Of a DNA stretch of 64,000 bases, positions 43,190 through 50,998 are shown in pieces; the first letter of the stretch is position 1; each line of letters opens with the position of its first letter. The stretch spans positions 62,001-126,000 of the forward strand of contig CAWAQJ010000019.1 of the NCBI GenBank assembly GCA_963784175.1, read 5' to 3'. Position numbers and translations under genes: made by a program. Below the pieces are notes generated by a model. It was not told the origin of the DNA and searched no databases. It was given only the letters and a program-made list of their open reading frames with translations. Origin of the DNA: JAIBJN01 sp963784175 (lineage in GTDB: Bacteria; Actinomycetota; Thermoleophilia; Gaiellales; Gaiellaceae).

Positions 43190-43417
43190 ATGAGAGAGCG
43201 GAAGGCCTTCGGCGACATCACGGCCTCGGAGCGCTGGTTGTTGTCGGCAGACGGCCAGAAGGTCCACGCGAAGGTTGCGGCAAAGCGCTCGCACGCGTGG
43301 TCGTCGTGCGCGACGCCGCAGGTCGCCTATCTGCTGCTCGACCAGGGCGACGTCCAGCAGGCGCGCGAGGCGCTTGGCGGCGAGGACTGGTGCTACGAGA
43401 CGCCCCGAACCTGCTGA
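43190..43417 (+). CDS. Small protein of unknown function
   Basis: A 75-residue protein: MRERKAFGDITASERWLL, then ADGQKVHAKVAAKRSHAWSSC, then PQVAYLLLDQGDVQQAREALGGEDWCYE. The last part looks like one TPR-like helix pair. AGGAG lies 7 nt before ATG 43190. Its 3' end overlaps the remains of a minus-strand gene. No family is recognised; support comes from the start site and composition only. Confidence 0.5.
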   Translation: MRERKAFGDITASERWLLSADGQKVHAKVAAKRSHAWSSCATPQVAYLLLDQGDVQQAREALGGEDWCYETPRTC

Positions 43418-43537
43418 CGGGCCGCCTCGCTGCCGCCATCGAAGACATAGGTTTCCTCCGCCCGCGTGGGCGTCGGCGGCGAAGAAGAGGAGCGCGCCGG
43501 CCGCAGCCAGGAGAGCGAGACGCGGGAACAGAAGCAC
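43393..43537 (-). pseudogene. Remnant of a secreted-protein gene (signal peptide, frameshift, early stop)
   Basis: GTG 43537 opens a frame encoding a textbook signal peptide (VLLFPRLALLAAAGALLFFAADAHA). Immediately after the expected cleavage site the frame turns into nonsense, while the next frame reads EETYVFDGGSEAARQQVRGVS and then stops at 43393. Both parts look like real protein; only a one-base shift around 43455-43465 joins them. What follows on this strand is antisense to the 43190 gene, so the 3' part of the gene is gone. It may instead be a sequence error plus a very short gene. Confidence 0.4.
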
Positions 43538-43688
43538 GATCTCAGCGTCTGCCAGGGCCGACGGCCGGGATATCGCCGTCCTGTCGCCGCTACCGCGCCG
43601 CGTTCGGCCATTCGCGCACACCCGAACGCACCGGGCAAGGGCGTCCAAACGGGTGAGACCCAACCCGCCACCGGAACGCGCGGCCCAG

Positions 43689-44372
43689 CTACCGATTCAA
43701 CGACGAGTCGGGGCCGTTGGTGAGCGTGTACTCGGACGTATGCAGGTGGTCGCTCAGCGCCTTGAGCGCGAGCTTCTCGTCGCGCTTCTCGAGCGCGTCC
43801 ACGATCGCCTCGTGCTCGGCGAGCACGCGGTAGAGATGGCCCTCGATACGCCTCGTCCCAAGGCGCATGAGGCGAACGAACCCGCGTAGCTGGGTGAGAA
43901 TCCGCGCGAGTGTCTGCAGCCCGGCACCGCTCGCGATCATGAGGTGGAACTCCTCGTCGAGCTCGATGAACTGGGTCTCGTCACCGGCCTCGGCCGCGCG
44001 CCGCTGGCGGAGGAGGGACAGGCGCAGGAGGTCGATTTCCTCGATCGGCATCTCGCGGCACGCGTGCGCCACGGCAATACGCTCGAGCGCCTCGCGGATC
44101 TCGAGGACCTCCTGCCGGTGCTCGGCGGTGAAGCCGCGGACCACGAGCTGGCGCCGGCGGCCGAGCTCGAGGAGCCCTTCCTGCGCCAGGAGCTTGAGCG
44201 CCTGGCGCACCGGCGTCTTCGACATGCCCAGCTGCTCGGCGATCTCGCGGTCGGAGACGACCGACCCGATCGGGTACTCGCCGCTCAGGATCCCACGCCG
44301 AACGTGCTCGTAGGCCTGCTCGCTGAGCCGCCCGGCGGTCGGCGCACTGTCCCTTCCCGAGACCGCGTTCAC
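43689..44372 (-). CDS. GntR-family transcriptional regulator (FCD subfamily)
   Basis: A 227-residue regulator. The N-terminal winged helix (~15-80) reads LSEQAYEHVRRGILSGEYPIGSVVSDREIAEQLGMSKTPVRQALKLLAQEGLL. The C-terminal FCD domain (~90-215) has the metal-site pattern: Asp/His in FIELDEEFHLMIASGAG, and HLYRVLAEHEAIVDALEKRD, with a late His in LKALSDHLHTSEYTL. Ligands of FadR-like regulators are often small organic acids bound with a metal. It is divergent from the GH15 enzyme gene, with a shared 113-nt region that holds GAAAC-AAA-GTTTC (44389-44401), a possible operator. Start is GTG 44372. Confidence 0.9.
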   Translation of the reverse strand: MNAVSGRDSAPTAGRLSEQAYEHVRRGILSGEYPIGSVVSDREIAEQLGMSKTPVRQALKLLAQEGLLELGRRRQLVVRGFTAEHRQEVLEIREALERIAVAHACREMPIEEIDLLRLSLLRQRRAAEAGDETQFIELDEEFHLMIASGAGLQTLARILTQLRGFVRLMRLGTRRIEGHLYRVLAEHEAIVDALEKRDEKLALKALSDHLHTSEYTLTNGPDSSLNR

Positions 44373-44388
44373 CCGGCCGCCCTGAAGT

Positions 44389-44401
44389 GAAACAAAGTTT
44401 C
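44389..44401. promoter_or_regulatory. Inverted repeat GAAAC-AAA-GTTTC in the GntR/GH15 divergent region
   Basis: A perfect 5-bp palindrome in an AT-richer patch 17 nt upstream of the GntR start. It is a candidate operator for the regulator. Confidence 0.35.
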
Positions 44402-44473
44402 TGTTGGGAAAGAAATTCCGATAGTGGCGACGAGTCTATTTCTCGGCGGACAACCGACGCAACCTCTCAACCG

Positions 44474-44479
44474 TAAGGT
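44474..44479 (+). promoter_or_regulatory. TAAGGT -10 element, leaderless start of the GH15 gene
   Basis: TAAGGT ends 6 nt before GTG 44486; there is no Shine-Dalgarno. Confidence 0.5.
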
Positions 44480-44485
44480 TCGAGC

Positions 44486-46261
44486 GTGAGGATCGAGGAC
44501 TACGCGCTGATCGGCGACCTCCAGACCGCCGCCCTGGTCGGCCGCACGGGCTCGATCGACTGGTGCTGCTTTCCCCGCTTCGACTCGGGCGCGTGCTTCG
44601 CGGCGCTCCTCGGCGACCCGAACAACGGCCGCTGGCTCGTCGCGCCGAAGACGAAGGTCGAGCGCACGACCAGGCGCTACCGCCACGACACGCTCATCCT
44701 CGAGTCGGTCCACACGACCGCGGAGGGCGCGATACGGGTGATCGACTTCATGCCTCCGCGAGGAGAGGCTCCGGACATCGTGCGGATCGTGGAGGGGCTG
44801 GACGGGCGCGTCCCGATGCGCTCGGAGCTCGTGATCCGCTTCGACTACGGCCGAACGGTCCCGTGGGTGCGCCGCGTGGATCACGCCCGCGTCGCAGTCG
44901 CGGGGCCCGACGCACTGTGCTTCCGGACCGAGGTCGACGTGCGCGGCGAGGACATGCGCACGGTCGCCGAGTTCGAGCTCGCAGCGGGCGAGCGCGTCCC
45001 CTTCGTCCTCACGTGGTTTCCCTCGCACGGGGAGATCCCCGACGCGATCGACGCCGAGCACGCGCTGTCCGACACCGAGGACTACTGGCTCGACTGGGCG
45101 GGGAAGTGCGGGCACTACGGCGACTACCACGACGAGCTCCACCAATCCCTGCTCGTCCTCAAGGCGCTCACCTACGCGCCCACGGGCGGCATCGTCGCGG
45201 CGCCGACCACCTCCCTGCCCGAGAACCTCGGCGGGGTGCGCAACTGGGACTACCGCTACTGCTGGCTCCGCGACGCAGCGTTGACGCTGCTGGCCATGCT
45301 GAACGCCGGCTACAGGGACGAGGCCGAGGCCTGGCGCGGCTGGCTCCTGCGCGCGGTCGCGGGGGACCCGGCCGACCTCCAGATCATGTACGGGATTGCA
45401 GGGGAGCGGCGCCTCGACGAGCTCGAGCTCGACTGGCTCTCGGGGTTCGCCCAGTCGAAGCCGGTGCGGGTCGGCAACGCCGCGTGCGCGCAGCTCCAGC
45501 TCGACGTCTACGGGGAGGTTCTCGACGCGCTCTACCGGGCGCGCGCAGACGGTCTGCCGCCGGACGACAACGCCTGGGCCATGATCCGGAAGCTGCTCGA
45601 GTGGCTCGAGGACGGGTGGCGGCTGGAGGACTCGGGCATCTGGGAGGTGCGCGGGCCGGCGCGCCACTTCACGCACTCGAAGGTCATGGCCTGGGTCGCC
45701 TTCGACCGGGCGATCAGGTTCCACGAGGAGTTCGACCGCCAGGGCTCGGTCGACCGCTGGCGTGCGCTGCGCGACGAGATTCACGCCGAGGTGCTCGAGC
45801 ACGGCTGGAGCGAGGAGAAGCAGTCGTTCACGCAGTCGTACGACTCCGACGAGCTCGATGCCAGCCTGCTCCTGCTCCCACTCGTCGGGTTCCTGCCGCC
45901 CGGCGACGAGCGGATCGTGTCGACGGTCGAGGCGATCCGGCGCGAGCTGACGGTGGACGGGCTCGTCCTCCGCTACCGGGTCGGCGAGCAGGCCGCGAAC
46001 GACGGCCTGCCGGGCGACGAGGGCGTCTTCCTTGCCTGCTCGTTCTGGCTCGCGCAGGTGCTCGCGCTGCAGGGCCGGCACGAGGAGGCCCGCGAGCTCT
46101 TCGAGCGTCTACTCGACCTTCGCAACGACGTCGGCCTCCTCTCCGAGGAATACGACCCGAGAGCCGGCAGCCAGCTCGGCAACTTCCCCCAGGCCTTCAC
46201 CCACCTGGCTCTCGTCGACGCCGCGATCGCGCTCGGCGAAGGCCGGACGCTGCGCACCTAG
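44486..46261 (+). CDS. Glycoside hydrolase family 15 enzyme (trehalase / glucoamylase type)
   Basis: A 591-residue cytoplasmic enzyme. The N-terminal beta-sandwich (~1-225) begins IEDYALIGDLQTAALVGRTGSIDWCCFPRFDSGACF, a signature of bacterial GH15 trehalases. The (alpha/alpha)6 barrel follows with NWDYRYCWLRDAALTLLAML, ELDWLSGFAQSKPVRVGN and the late acidic motif GLLSEEYDP. The catalytic pair is expected to be Glu in the first barrel region and Glu in SEEYDP. In actinobacteria this type hydrolyses trehalose to two glucose molecules; a glucoamylase or dextranase activity cannot be excluded. It is divergent from a GntR regulator. Start is GTG 44486. Confidence 0.9.
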   Translation: MRIEDYALIGDLQTAALVGRTGSIDWCCFPRFDSGACFAALLGDPNNGRWLVAPKTKVERTTRRYRHDTLILESVHTTAEGAIRVIDFMPPRGEAPDIVRIVEGLDGRVPMRSELVIRFDYGRTVPWVRRVDHARVAVAGPDALCFRTEVDVRGEDMRTVAEFELAAGERVPFVLTWFPSHGEIPDAIDAEHALSDTEDYWLDWAGKCGHYGDYHDELHQSLLVLKALTYAPTGGIVAAPTTSLPENLGGVRNWDYRYCWLRDAALTLLAMLNAGYRDEAEAWRGWLLRAVAGDPADLQIMYGIAGERRLDELELDWLSGFAQSKPVRVGNAACAQLQLDVYGEVLDALYRARADGLPPDDNAWAMIRKLLEWLEDGWRLEDSGIWEVRGPARHFTHSKVMAWVAFDRAIRFHEEFDRQGSVDRWRALRDEIHAEVLEHGWSEEKQSFTQSYDSDELDASLLLLPLVGFLPPGDERIVSTVEAIRRELTVDGLVLRYRVGEQAANDGLPGDEGVFLACSFWLAQVLALQGRHEEARELFERLLDLRNDVGLLSEEYDPRAGSQLGNFPQAFTHLALVDAAIALGEGRTLRT

Positions 46262-46287
46262 CGGCTTGCGCTCACGTCCGTTCGATG

Positions 46288-46301
46288 CGAACATATGTTC
46301 G
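46288..46301. promoter_or_regulatory. SOS (LexA)-type box overlapping the dinB start codon
   Basis: CGAACATATGTTCG is a perfect 14-bp palindrome that matches the Gram-positive/actinobacterial LexA consensus CGAAC-N4-GTTCG. The ATG of dinB (46295) lies inside it. A further CGTTCGATGCGAACAT (from 46279) extends the dyad pattern upstream. Confidence 0.75.
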
Positions 46302-47494
46302 CATTGGAAGACGCGGCTGTTCTGCACGCCGACCTGGACGCCTTCTACGCGTCGGTCGAGCAGCGGGACGACCGGCGCCTGCGTGGGCGCCCGGTCATCG
46401 TCGGCGCGGGCGTCGTGCTCGCGGCGAGCTACGAGGCCAAGGCCTACGGCGTCAGAACCGCCATGAGCGGTGGGCGAGCGCGGCGCCTGTGTCCCCACGC
46501 AGTCGTCGTCTCACCCCGGATGTCCGCCTACTCCGAGGCGAGCAAGGCCGTGTACCGCGTGTTCGAGGACACGACGCCGGTGGTGGAGGGGCTCTCGATC
46601 GACGAGGCCTTTCTCGACGTCCGCGGCATGGAGCGGATCTCGGGCTCGCCCCCGGAGATCGCCGCCCGCCTCCGGCGCGACGTCCTCGAGCACGTCGGCC
46701 TGCCGATCACGGTCGGCGTGGCCAGGACGAAGTTCCTCGCCAAGGTCGCGAGCGGCGTGGCCAAGCCAGACGGCCTCCTGGTGGTGCCGCCGCACGGCGA
46801 GCTGGAGTTCCTGCACCCGCTTCCGGTCGAGCGCCTCTGGGGCGTCGGCCCGGTCACGTCGGGAAAGCTGCGGCGGATCGGGATCACGACCGTCCGCGAG
46901 GTGGCCGAGCTCGGCGAGGGTGCGCTGGTCGCAATCCTCGGGCGCGGGTCCGGCCGGCACCTGCACGCGCTCGCGCACAATCGCGATCCCCGGCGGGTGC
47001 AGGTCGGGCGCCGGCGGCGTTCGATCGGCTCGCAGCACGCCCTCGGCCGCCGCTCGCCGAAGTCGCCCGAGGCGCTCGATGCCGTCCTGCTCGCCATCGT
47101 CGACCGCCTTGCCCGCCGACTCCGCGCGGCCCGGCGCGTCTGCCGCACGATCACGCTCCGGCTGCGCTTCGACGACTTCTCGCGTGCGACCCGTTCGCAC
47201 ACGCTCATGGAGTCGACCGCACAGACGCAGACCATCCTCGCCGAGGCGCGAGAGCTGCTCGCCACGGCCCTGCCCCTGATCCGGCAGCGGGGCGTGACCC
47301 TCGTCGGCGTCGCCCTCAGCAACCTCGACGACGACTGGGCGGTCCAGCTGGCGCTGCCCTTCGGCCGCCGAAGCTCGATCGCCCTCGACACGGCGCTCGA
47401 TGTCGTCCGCGAGCGCTACGGCACGGACGCCGTCACCAGGGCGGTGCTGCTCGGCCGCGACTCCAGGCCGACGGTTCCGCTCCTCCCCGACTGA
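46295..47494 (+). CDS. dinB: DNA polymerase IV (DinB, Y family)
   Basis: Translesion polymerase of 399 residues. Catalytic motifs: VLHADLDAFYASVEQRDD (first metal-site Asp), YEAKAYGVRTAMSG, and LSIDEAFLDVRGM (Asp-Glu). The thumb has LWGVGPVTSGKLRRIGI (helix-hairpin-helix), and the little finger SIGSQHALGRR onwards with RRVCRTITLRLRFDDFSRATRS. There is no canonical Shine-Dalgarno. ATG 46295 lies within a LexA-type box; a downstream TTG (46304) would also leave an intact active site. SOS control is therefore predicted. The C-terminus has no clear beta-clamp peptide. Confidence 0.93.
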   Translation: MFALEDAAVLHADLDAFYASVEQRDDRRLRGRPVIVGAGVVLAASYEAKAYGVRTAMSGGRARRLCPHAVVVSPRMSAYSEASKAVYRVFEDTTPVVEGLSIDEAFLDVRGMERISGSPPEIAARLRRDVLEHVGLPITVGVARTKFLAKVASGVAKPDGLLVVPPHGELEFLHPLPVERLWGVGPVTSGKLRRIGITTVREVAELGEGALVAILGRGSGRHLHALAHNRDPRRVQVGRRRRSIGSQHALGRRSPKSPEALDAVLLAIVDRLARRLRAARRVCRTITLRLRFDDFSRATRSHTLMESTAQTQTILAEARELLATALPLIRQRGVTLVGVALSNLDDDWAVQLALPFGRRSSIALDTALDVVRERYGTDAVTRAVLLGRDSRPTVPLLPD

Positions 47495-47506
47495 CGAGGG
47501 CGGTTG

Positions 47507-47512
47507 TACGCT
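47507..47512 (+). promoter_or_regulatory. TACGCT -10 element, leaderless start of the 3HCDH gene
   Basis: TACGCT ends 7 nt before GTG 47520; no Shine-Dalgarno is present. Confidence 0.5.
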
Positions 47513-47519
47513 GGCGCCG

Positions 47520-48407
47520 GTGAAGCTCCCGGCAGAGGTGGCCGTGATCGGCGCCGGCGCGATGGGCGCCGGGATCGCGCGCGTCTTCGCGGACGCCGGG
47601 GGCTCGGTCCGGCTGTGCGCGCGGCGCGAGTCGAGCCTCGAGGCCGCCCGCCCGCGGCTCGGCGGGAACGCTGACCGCGTACGGATGACCACGTCCGCCG
47701 ACGAGGCGCTCGAAGCGGCCGAGCTCGTGGTCGAGACGATCGTCGAGGAGCTCGAGCCCAAGCGCGAGCTGCTCACACAGGCGGAGGAGCTCGCCGCGCC
47801 CGACGCGATCCTGACGACGAACACGTCGTCACTCCCGCTCGCGCCGCTCGCCGCGGCGCTCCGGCGACCCGAGCGGTTTGCGGGCCTGCACTGGCTCAAT
47901 CCACCGGAGCTCGTCGAGCTGGTCGAGGTCGTCGGCGCCGAGGAGACAGGCTCGGCGACGATCGACACGCTCGTCGACTGGATGGGGCAGCTGGGCAAGG
48001 AGCCCGTCGTCGTCCGGCGCGACGTCCCGGGCTTCGTCGTCAACCGGCTGCAGTACGCGCTCCTGCGGGAGGCCTACGCCCTGGTGGACGAGGGCGTCTG
48101 CTCGTTCGAGGACGTCGACCGCGCCGTCGTCCACGGCCTGGGGTCGCGCTGGGCGGCCATCGGCCCGTTCGAGACCATGGATCTCGCCGGGCTCGACGTT
48201 CACGCGGCGGTGGCCGCGAACCTCTGGCCCGAGCTCGCGAGCGGGCGCGAGCCATCGCCCACGATTGCCGAGGTGCTCGAGACGGGCGCGCTGGGCGTCA
48301 AGAATGGCCGCGGTCTCCGCGGCGACTATGCGGAGGCTGACGCCGAGAAGCTCAAGGAGCGGCGCAACCGAGTCCTACACGGCCTCCGAGGGCTGCGCGA
48401 GACATAG
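47520..48407 (+). CDS. 3-hydroxyacyl-CoA dehydrogenase family protein
   Basis: A 295-residue NAD-dependent dehydrogenase. The Rossmann motif is VAVIGAGAMGAGIARVFADAGG; TNTSSLPLAPLAAAL holds the catalytic-domain Ser; GLHWLNPPELVELVEVVG has the His-x-x-Asn-Pro catalytic segment (usual HFFNP, here HWLNP); the C-terminal helical domain has VPGFVVNRLQYALLREAYAL and GLGSRWAAIGPFETMDLAGLDV. Substrates could be 3-hydroxybutyryl-CoA or another 3-hydroxyacid; the HWLNP form also occurs in L-gulonate/carnitine-type relatives. Its 3' end overlaps egtD by 33 nt convergently. Confidence 0.87.
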   Translation: MKLPAEVAVIGAGAMGAGIARVFADAGGSVRLCARRESSLEAARPRLGGNADRVRMTTSADEALEAAELVVETIVEELEPKRELLTQAEELAAPDAILTTNTSSLPLAPLAAALRRPERFAGLHWLNPPELVELVEVVGAEETGSATIDTLVDWMGQLGKEPVVVRRDVPGFVVNRLQYALLREAYALVDEGVCSFEDVDRAVVHGLGSRWAAIGPFETMDLAGLDVHAAVAANLWPELASGREPSPTIAEVLETGALGVKNGRGLRGDYAEADAEKLKERRNRVLHGLRGLRET

Positions 48408-49337
48408 CGCGAAGTCGCCGGGCCCGTCCGTCCACCACGCCTCCACCGCCAGCCCGGACGCCTCGAGCTCCCGCTCGATGCCCTCGCGCCGGAACTTGGT
48501 GGAGATCTCCGTGCGGAGCGTCTCGCCCTCCTCGAACTCCACCGTGAGATCGATCGCCGGCAGCGTGACCTGCTGCGCCGCCACGGCGCGCACGCCCATC
48601 TCCATCCGCTCCAGGTCCGCGTTCCAGGCGATCTCCGACCGGAAGCCGGCCGGGTCGAAGTCGGCGCCGAGCTCGCGGTTGAGAATCGGCAGAAGGTTGG
48701 CGATCAGCGCCGCGGAGAGTCCCTCGGCGTCGTCGTAGGCGGCCATGATCCGCTCGACGGGCTTGACCAGGTCGAGGCCGAGCAGGAGCCGTCCGTCGGT
48801 CCCGAGCGCGTTGGCCGCCGAGTCGAGGAGCACCGCGCGATCCTCGGGATCGAGAGCTCCGATCGTGGAGCCCAGGCAGACGAGCAGCGTCCGTTCGAAG
48901 GGGCCGGGCAGGCGCCGCTCGAAGTCCCCGAGGACGCCGACGACCTCGAGGTCCGGATAGCGCCCGGCAAGCCGCTCGCCCGCCTCGACGAGCGAGCTCT
49001 CGCCCACGTCGACGGCCACGAAACGCTCCAGGCCCAGGAGCGCGTCGAGGAGGATCGTGGTCTTCACCGAGGAGCCCGAGCCGAGCTCGACAACCGTTCG
49101 CGGCCGGGCCGCGGCCGCGATCTCACCGACCCGCTGCCGGAGTATCGAGCGCTCGGCCTCGGGGAGGTAGTACTCCGGGAGCTCCATGATCCGCTCGTAG
49201 AGCTCCGCGGCACGCGCGTCCCAGATCCAGCGCGAGCGCATGCGCTTCGGCGTGGCGGTGAGCCCCTCGCGGGCCTCCCGGCGAAGCGCCTCATCGAGGT
49301 CGCCGGGGAGCAGGGAGCGCTCGAGGCGGAAGCTCAA
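48375..49337 (-). CDS. egtD: L-histidine N-alpha-methyltransferase EgtD
   Basis: Trimethylates histidine to hercynine with three SAM, the committed step to ergothioneine. The 320 residues match the family's usual length. Signatures: SRWIWDARAAELYERIMELPEYYLPEAE, the SAM loop VELGSGSSVKTTILLDAL, VAVDVGESSLVEAG, and FDPAGFRSEIAWNADLERMEM. TTG 49337 is the start, overlapping the TGA of the upstream hutU gene. No egtA, egtB, egtC or egtE is visible in the window, so a complete pathway is not shown. Coupling with histidine-breakdown urocanase is unusual. Confidence 0.92.
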   Translation of the reverse strand: MSFRLERSLLPGDLDEALRREAREGLTATPKRMRSRWIWDARAAELYERIMELPEYYLPEAERSILRQRVGEIAAAARPRTVVELGSGSSVKTTILLDALLGLERFVAVDVGESSLVEAGERLAGRYPDLEVVGVLGDFERRLPGPFERTLLVCLGSTIGALDPEDRAVLLDSAANALGTDGRLLLGLDLVKPVERIMAAYDDAEGLSAALIANLLPILNRELGADFDPAGFRSEIAWNADLERMEMGVRAVAAQQVTLPAIDLTVEFEEGETLRTEISTKFRREGIERELEASGLAVEAWWTDGPGDFALCLAQPSEAV

Positions 49338-50962
49338 CCGGGAAGGTCCAGCCCGTGGCGCGCCGCTTCGTCGCGCGCCTCCGGGTACCCGGCGTCGACA
49401 TAGCGCGCGATCCCGAGGGCGGGGTCGGTCCAGAAGACGCGCCGGAGCTTCCGCTCTGCGAGCTCGGAGCCGTCGGCAACGACGACCAGTCCCGAGTGGA
49501 TCGACCGACCGACGCCGACGCCTCCCCCGTTCCCGATCGCAACCCAGCTTGCGCCCTGCGCGGCGTTGAGGAGCGCCGAGAGGACCGGCCAGTCGGCGAT
49601 CGCGTCGCTCCCGTCGAGCATCCCCTCGGTCTCGCGGGTCGGCGAGGCGACCGACGCAGGATCCATGTGGTCGCGGCCGAGGGCCAGCGGCCCGCATTCG
49701 CCCGAGCGGACGAGCTCGTTCAGCGCGAGGGCCACGCGGTCGCGCTGGCCCAGACCGAGCCAGCAGACGCGCGCCGGCAGTCCCTGGAGCGGCACGCGCT
49801 CCCGCGCGAGCTCGATCCAGGCGCGGAGGGAGTCCGTGCCCACGACCTCCATGACCACGTCCTCGCTCCGTCTCAGGTCGGCGGGATCGCCCGAGAGGCA
49901 GATCCAGCGGAACGGGCCGACGCCGTGGGCGAAGATCGGCCGCACGTAGGCGGAGACGAAGCCGGGGATCTCGAAAGCGTCCTCGACGCCGTGTGCCGCC
50001 GCCTGGGCGCGGATGCCGTTCCCGTACTCGAACACGACCGCGCCCCGCTCCCGGTAGGCGAGTAACGCCCGCACGTGGTCGGCGAGGGAGTCGAAGACCG
50101 CGGCGCGAAAGTCGGGGTCGCCCGCGTCCGCTCCGGCCGCCTCCGCCGCCGTCAGCCCGCGCGGCACGTACGCCCCCAACGGGTCGTGCGCCGGCGTCTG
50201 GTCGGTGACGACGTCGAAGTCGACGCCCTCGGCGAGAAGCCGCGGGACGACGTCCGCCGCGTTGCCCAGGAGCGCGACCGCTCCCGGGCCCTCGGGATCC
50301 AGGTGCGCCGCCAGGGCATCGTCGTAGCCGGCGACCAGGTCGACCCATCCGTCGCGGAGGCGCCGCTCGGCCCGCGCCGGGTCGACCTCGACGATGAGCG
50401 CGCGCCCGCCGTTGCGCGTGACGCCGAAGCCCTGTGCGCCGCCCATGCCTCCGAGGCCTGCCGTGAGTACCCGGCGCCCCGCGAGCGTTCCTCCGAAGTG
50501 CGCCGCGCCGACGGCGCGGAACGTCTCGTACGTGAAGCCGAGGATGCCCTGCGTGCCGATGTAGAACCACCCGGCCGCGGTCATCTGCCCGTACATCGTC
50601 AGGCCCGCGTCCTCGAGCCCGCGGAACGAATCCTCGTCCGACCAGGCCGGCACCACCATCGCCGTCGAGATGAGGACGCGCGGCGCGTCCTCGTGCGTCG
50701 GCAGCACGGCCACGGCTTTCCCCGACTGGACGACCAGGGTCTGGTCGGAGCCGAGCCGCTCGAGGGCGGCGACGATGCCCGCCAGCGCCTCCGGGCCGCG
50801 AGCCGCCCTGCCTCTTCCGCCGTAGACGACCAGCGACGCTGCATCCTCTGCGACGTCCGGGTCGAGGTTGTTGAGCAGGCAGCGCAGCGCCCCCTCCTGC
50901 TCCCAGCCTCGGCACCCGAGCTCGAGCCCGCGGGGAGCACCGCGGAGATGGGCTTCGATCAC
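49334..50962 (-). CDS. hutU: Urocanate hydratase HutU
   Basis: Converts urocanate to imidazolonepropionate in histidine degradation, using NAD+. The 542-residue protein is full length. Conserved segments: LRCLLNNLDPDVAEDAASLVVYGG, YGQMTAAGWFYIGTQGI, TAGLGGMGGAQ, DVVTDQTPAHDPLGAYVPRG, FDVGN-type EYGNGIRAQ, GPFRWICLSGDP, LPARVCWLGLGQRD (Cys) and ASWVAIGNGGGVGVGRSIHSG. It is a true urocanase by these motifs. GTG 50962 has TACGAT 6 nt upstream. Neither hutH, hutI nor hutG is next to it; instead egtD overlaps its stop. Confidence 0.93.
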   Translation of the reverse strand: MIEAHLRGAPRGLELGCRGWEQEGALRCLLNNLDPDVAEDAASLVVYGGRGRAARGPEALAGIVAALERLGSDQTLVVQSGKAVAVLPTHEDAPRVLISTAMVVPAWSDEDSFRGLEDAGLTMYGQMTAAGWFYIGTQGILGFTYETFRAVGAAHFGGTLAGRRVLTAGLGGMGGAQGFGVTRNGGRALIVEVDPARAERRLRDGWVDLVAGYDDALAAHLDPEGPGAVALLGNAADVVPRLLAEGVDFDVVTDQTPAHDPLGAYVPRGLTAAEAAGADAGDPDFRAAVFDSLADHVRALLAYRERGAVVFEYGNGIRAQAAAHGVEDAFEIPGFVSAYVRPIFAHGVGPFRWICLSGDPADLRRSEDVVMEVVGTDSLRAWIELARERVPLQGLPARVCWLGLGQRDRVALALNELVRSGECGPLALGRDHMDPASVASPTRETEGMLDGSDAIADWPVLSALLNAAQGASWVAIGNGGGVGVGRSIHSGLVVVADGSELAERKLRRVFWTDPALGIARYVDAGYPEARDEAARHGLDLPG

Positions 50963-50968
50963 GCGCCG

Positions 50969-50974
50969 ATCGTA
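50969..50974 (-). promoter_or_regulatory. TACGAT -10 element, leaderless start of hutU-egtD
   Basis: On the minus strand TACGAT ends 6 nt before GTG 50962, with no Shine-Dalgarno. It should drive both hutU and the overlapping egtD. Confidence 0.5.
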
Positions 50975-50998
50975 CCGAGCGGCGTCCTCGGCCTCGGC

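Noticed and set aside
46266..46294. A TANNNT leaderless promoter for dinB.
   Set aside because: The closest hexamer is TTCGAT, 8 nt before the ATG, with T at the second position; it does not meet the rule used for the other nine genes.
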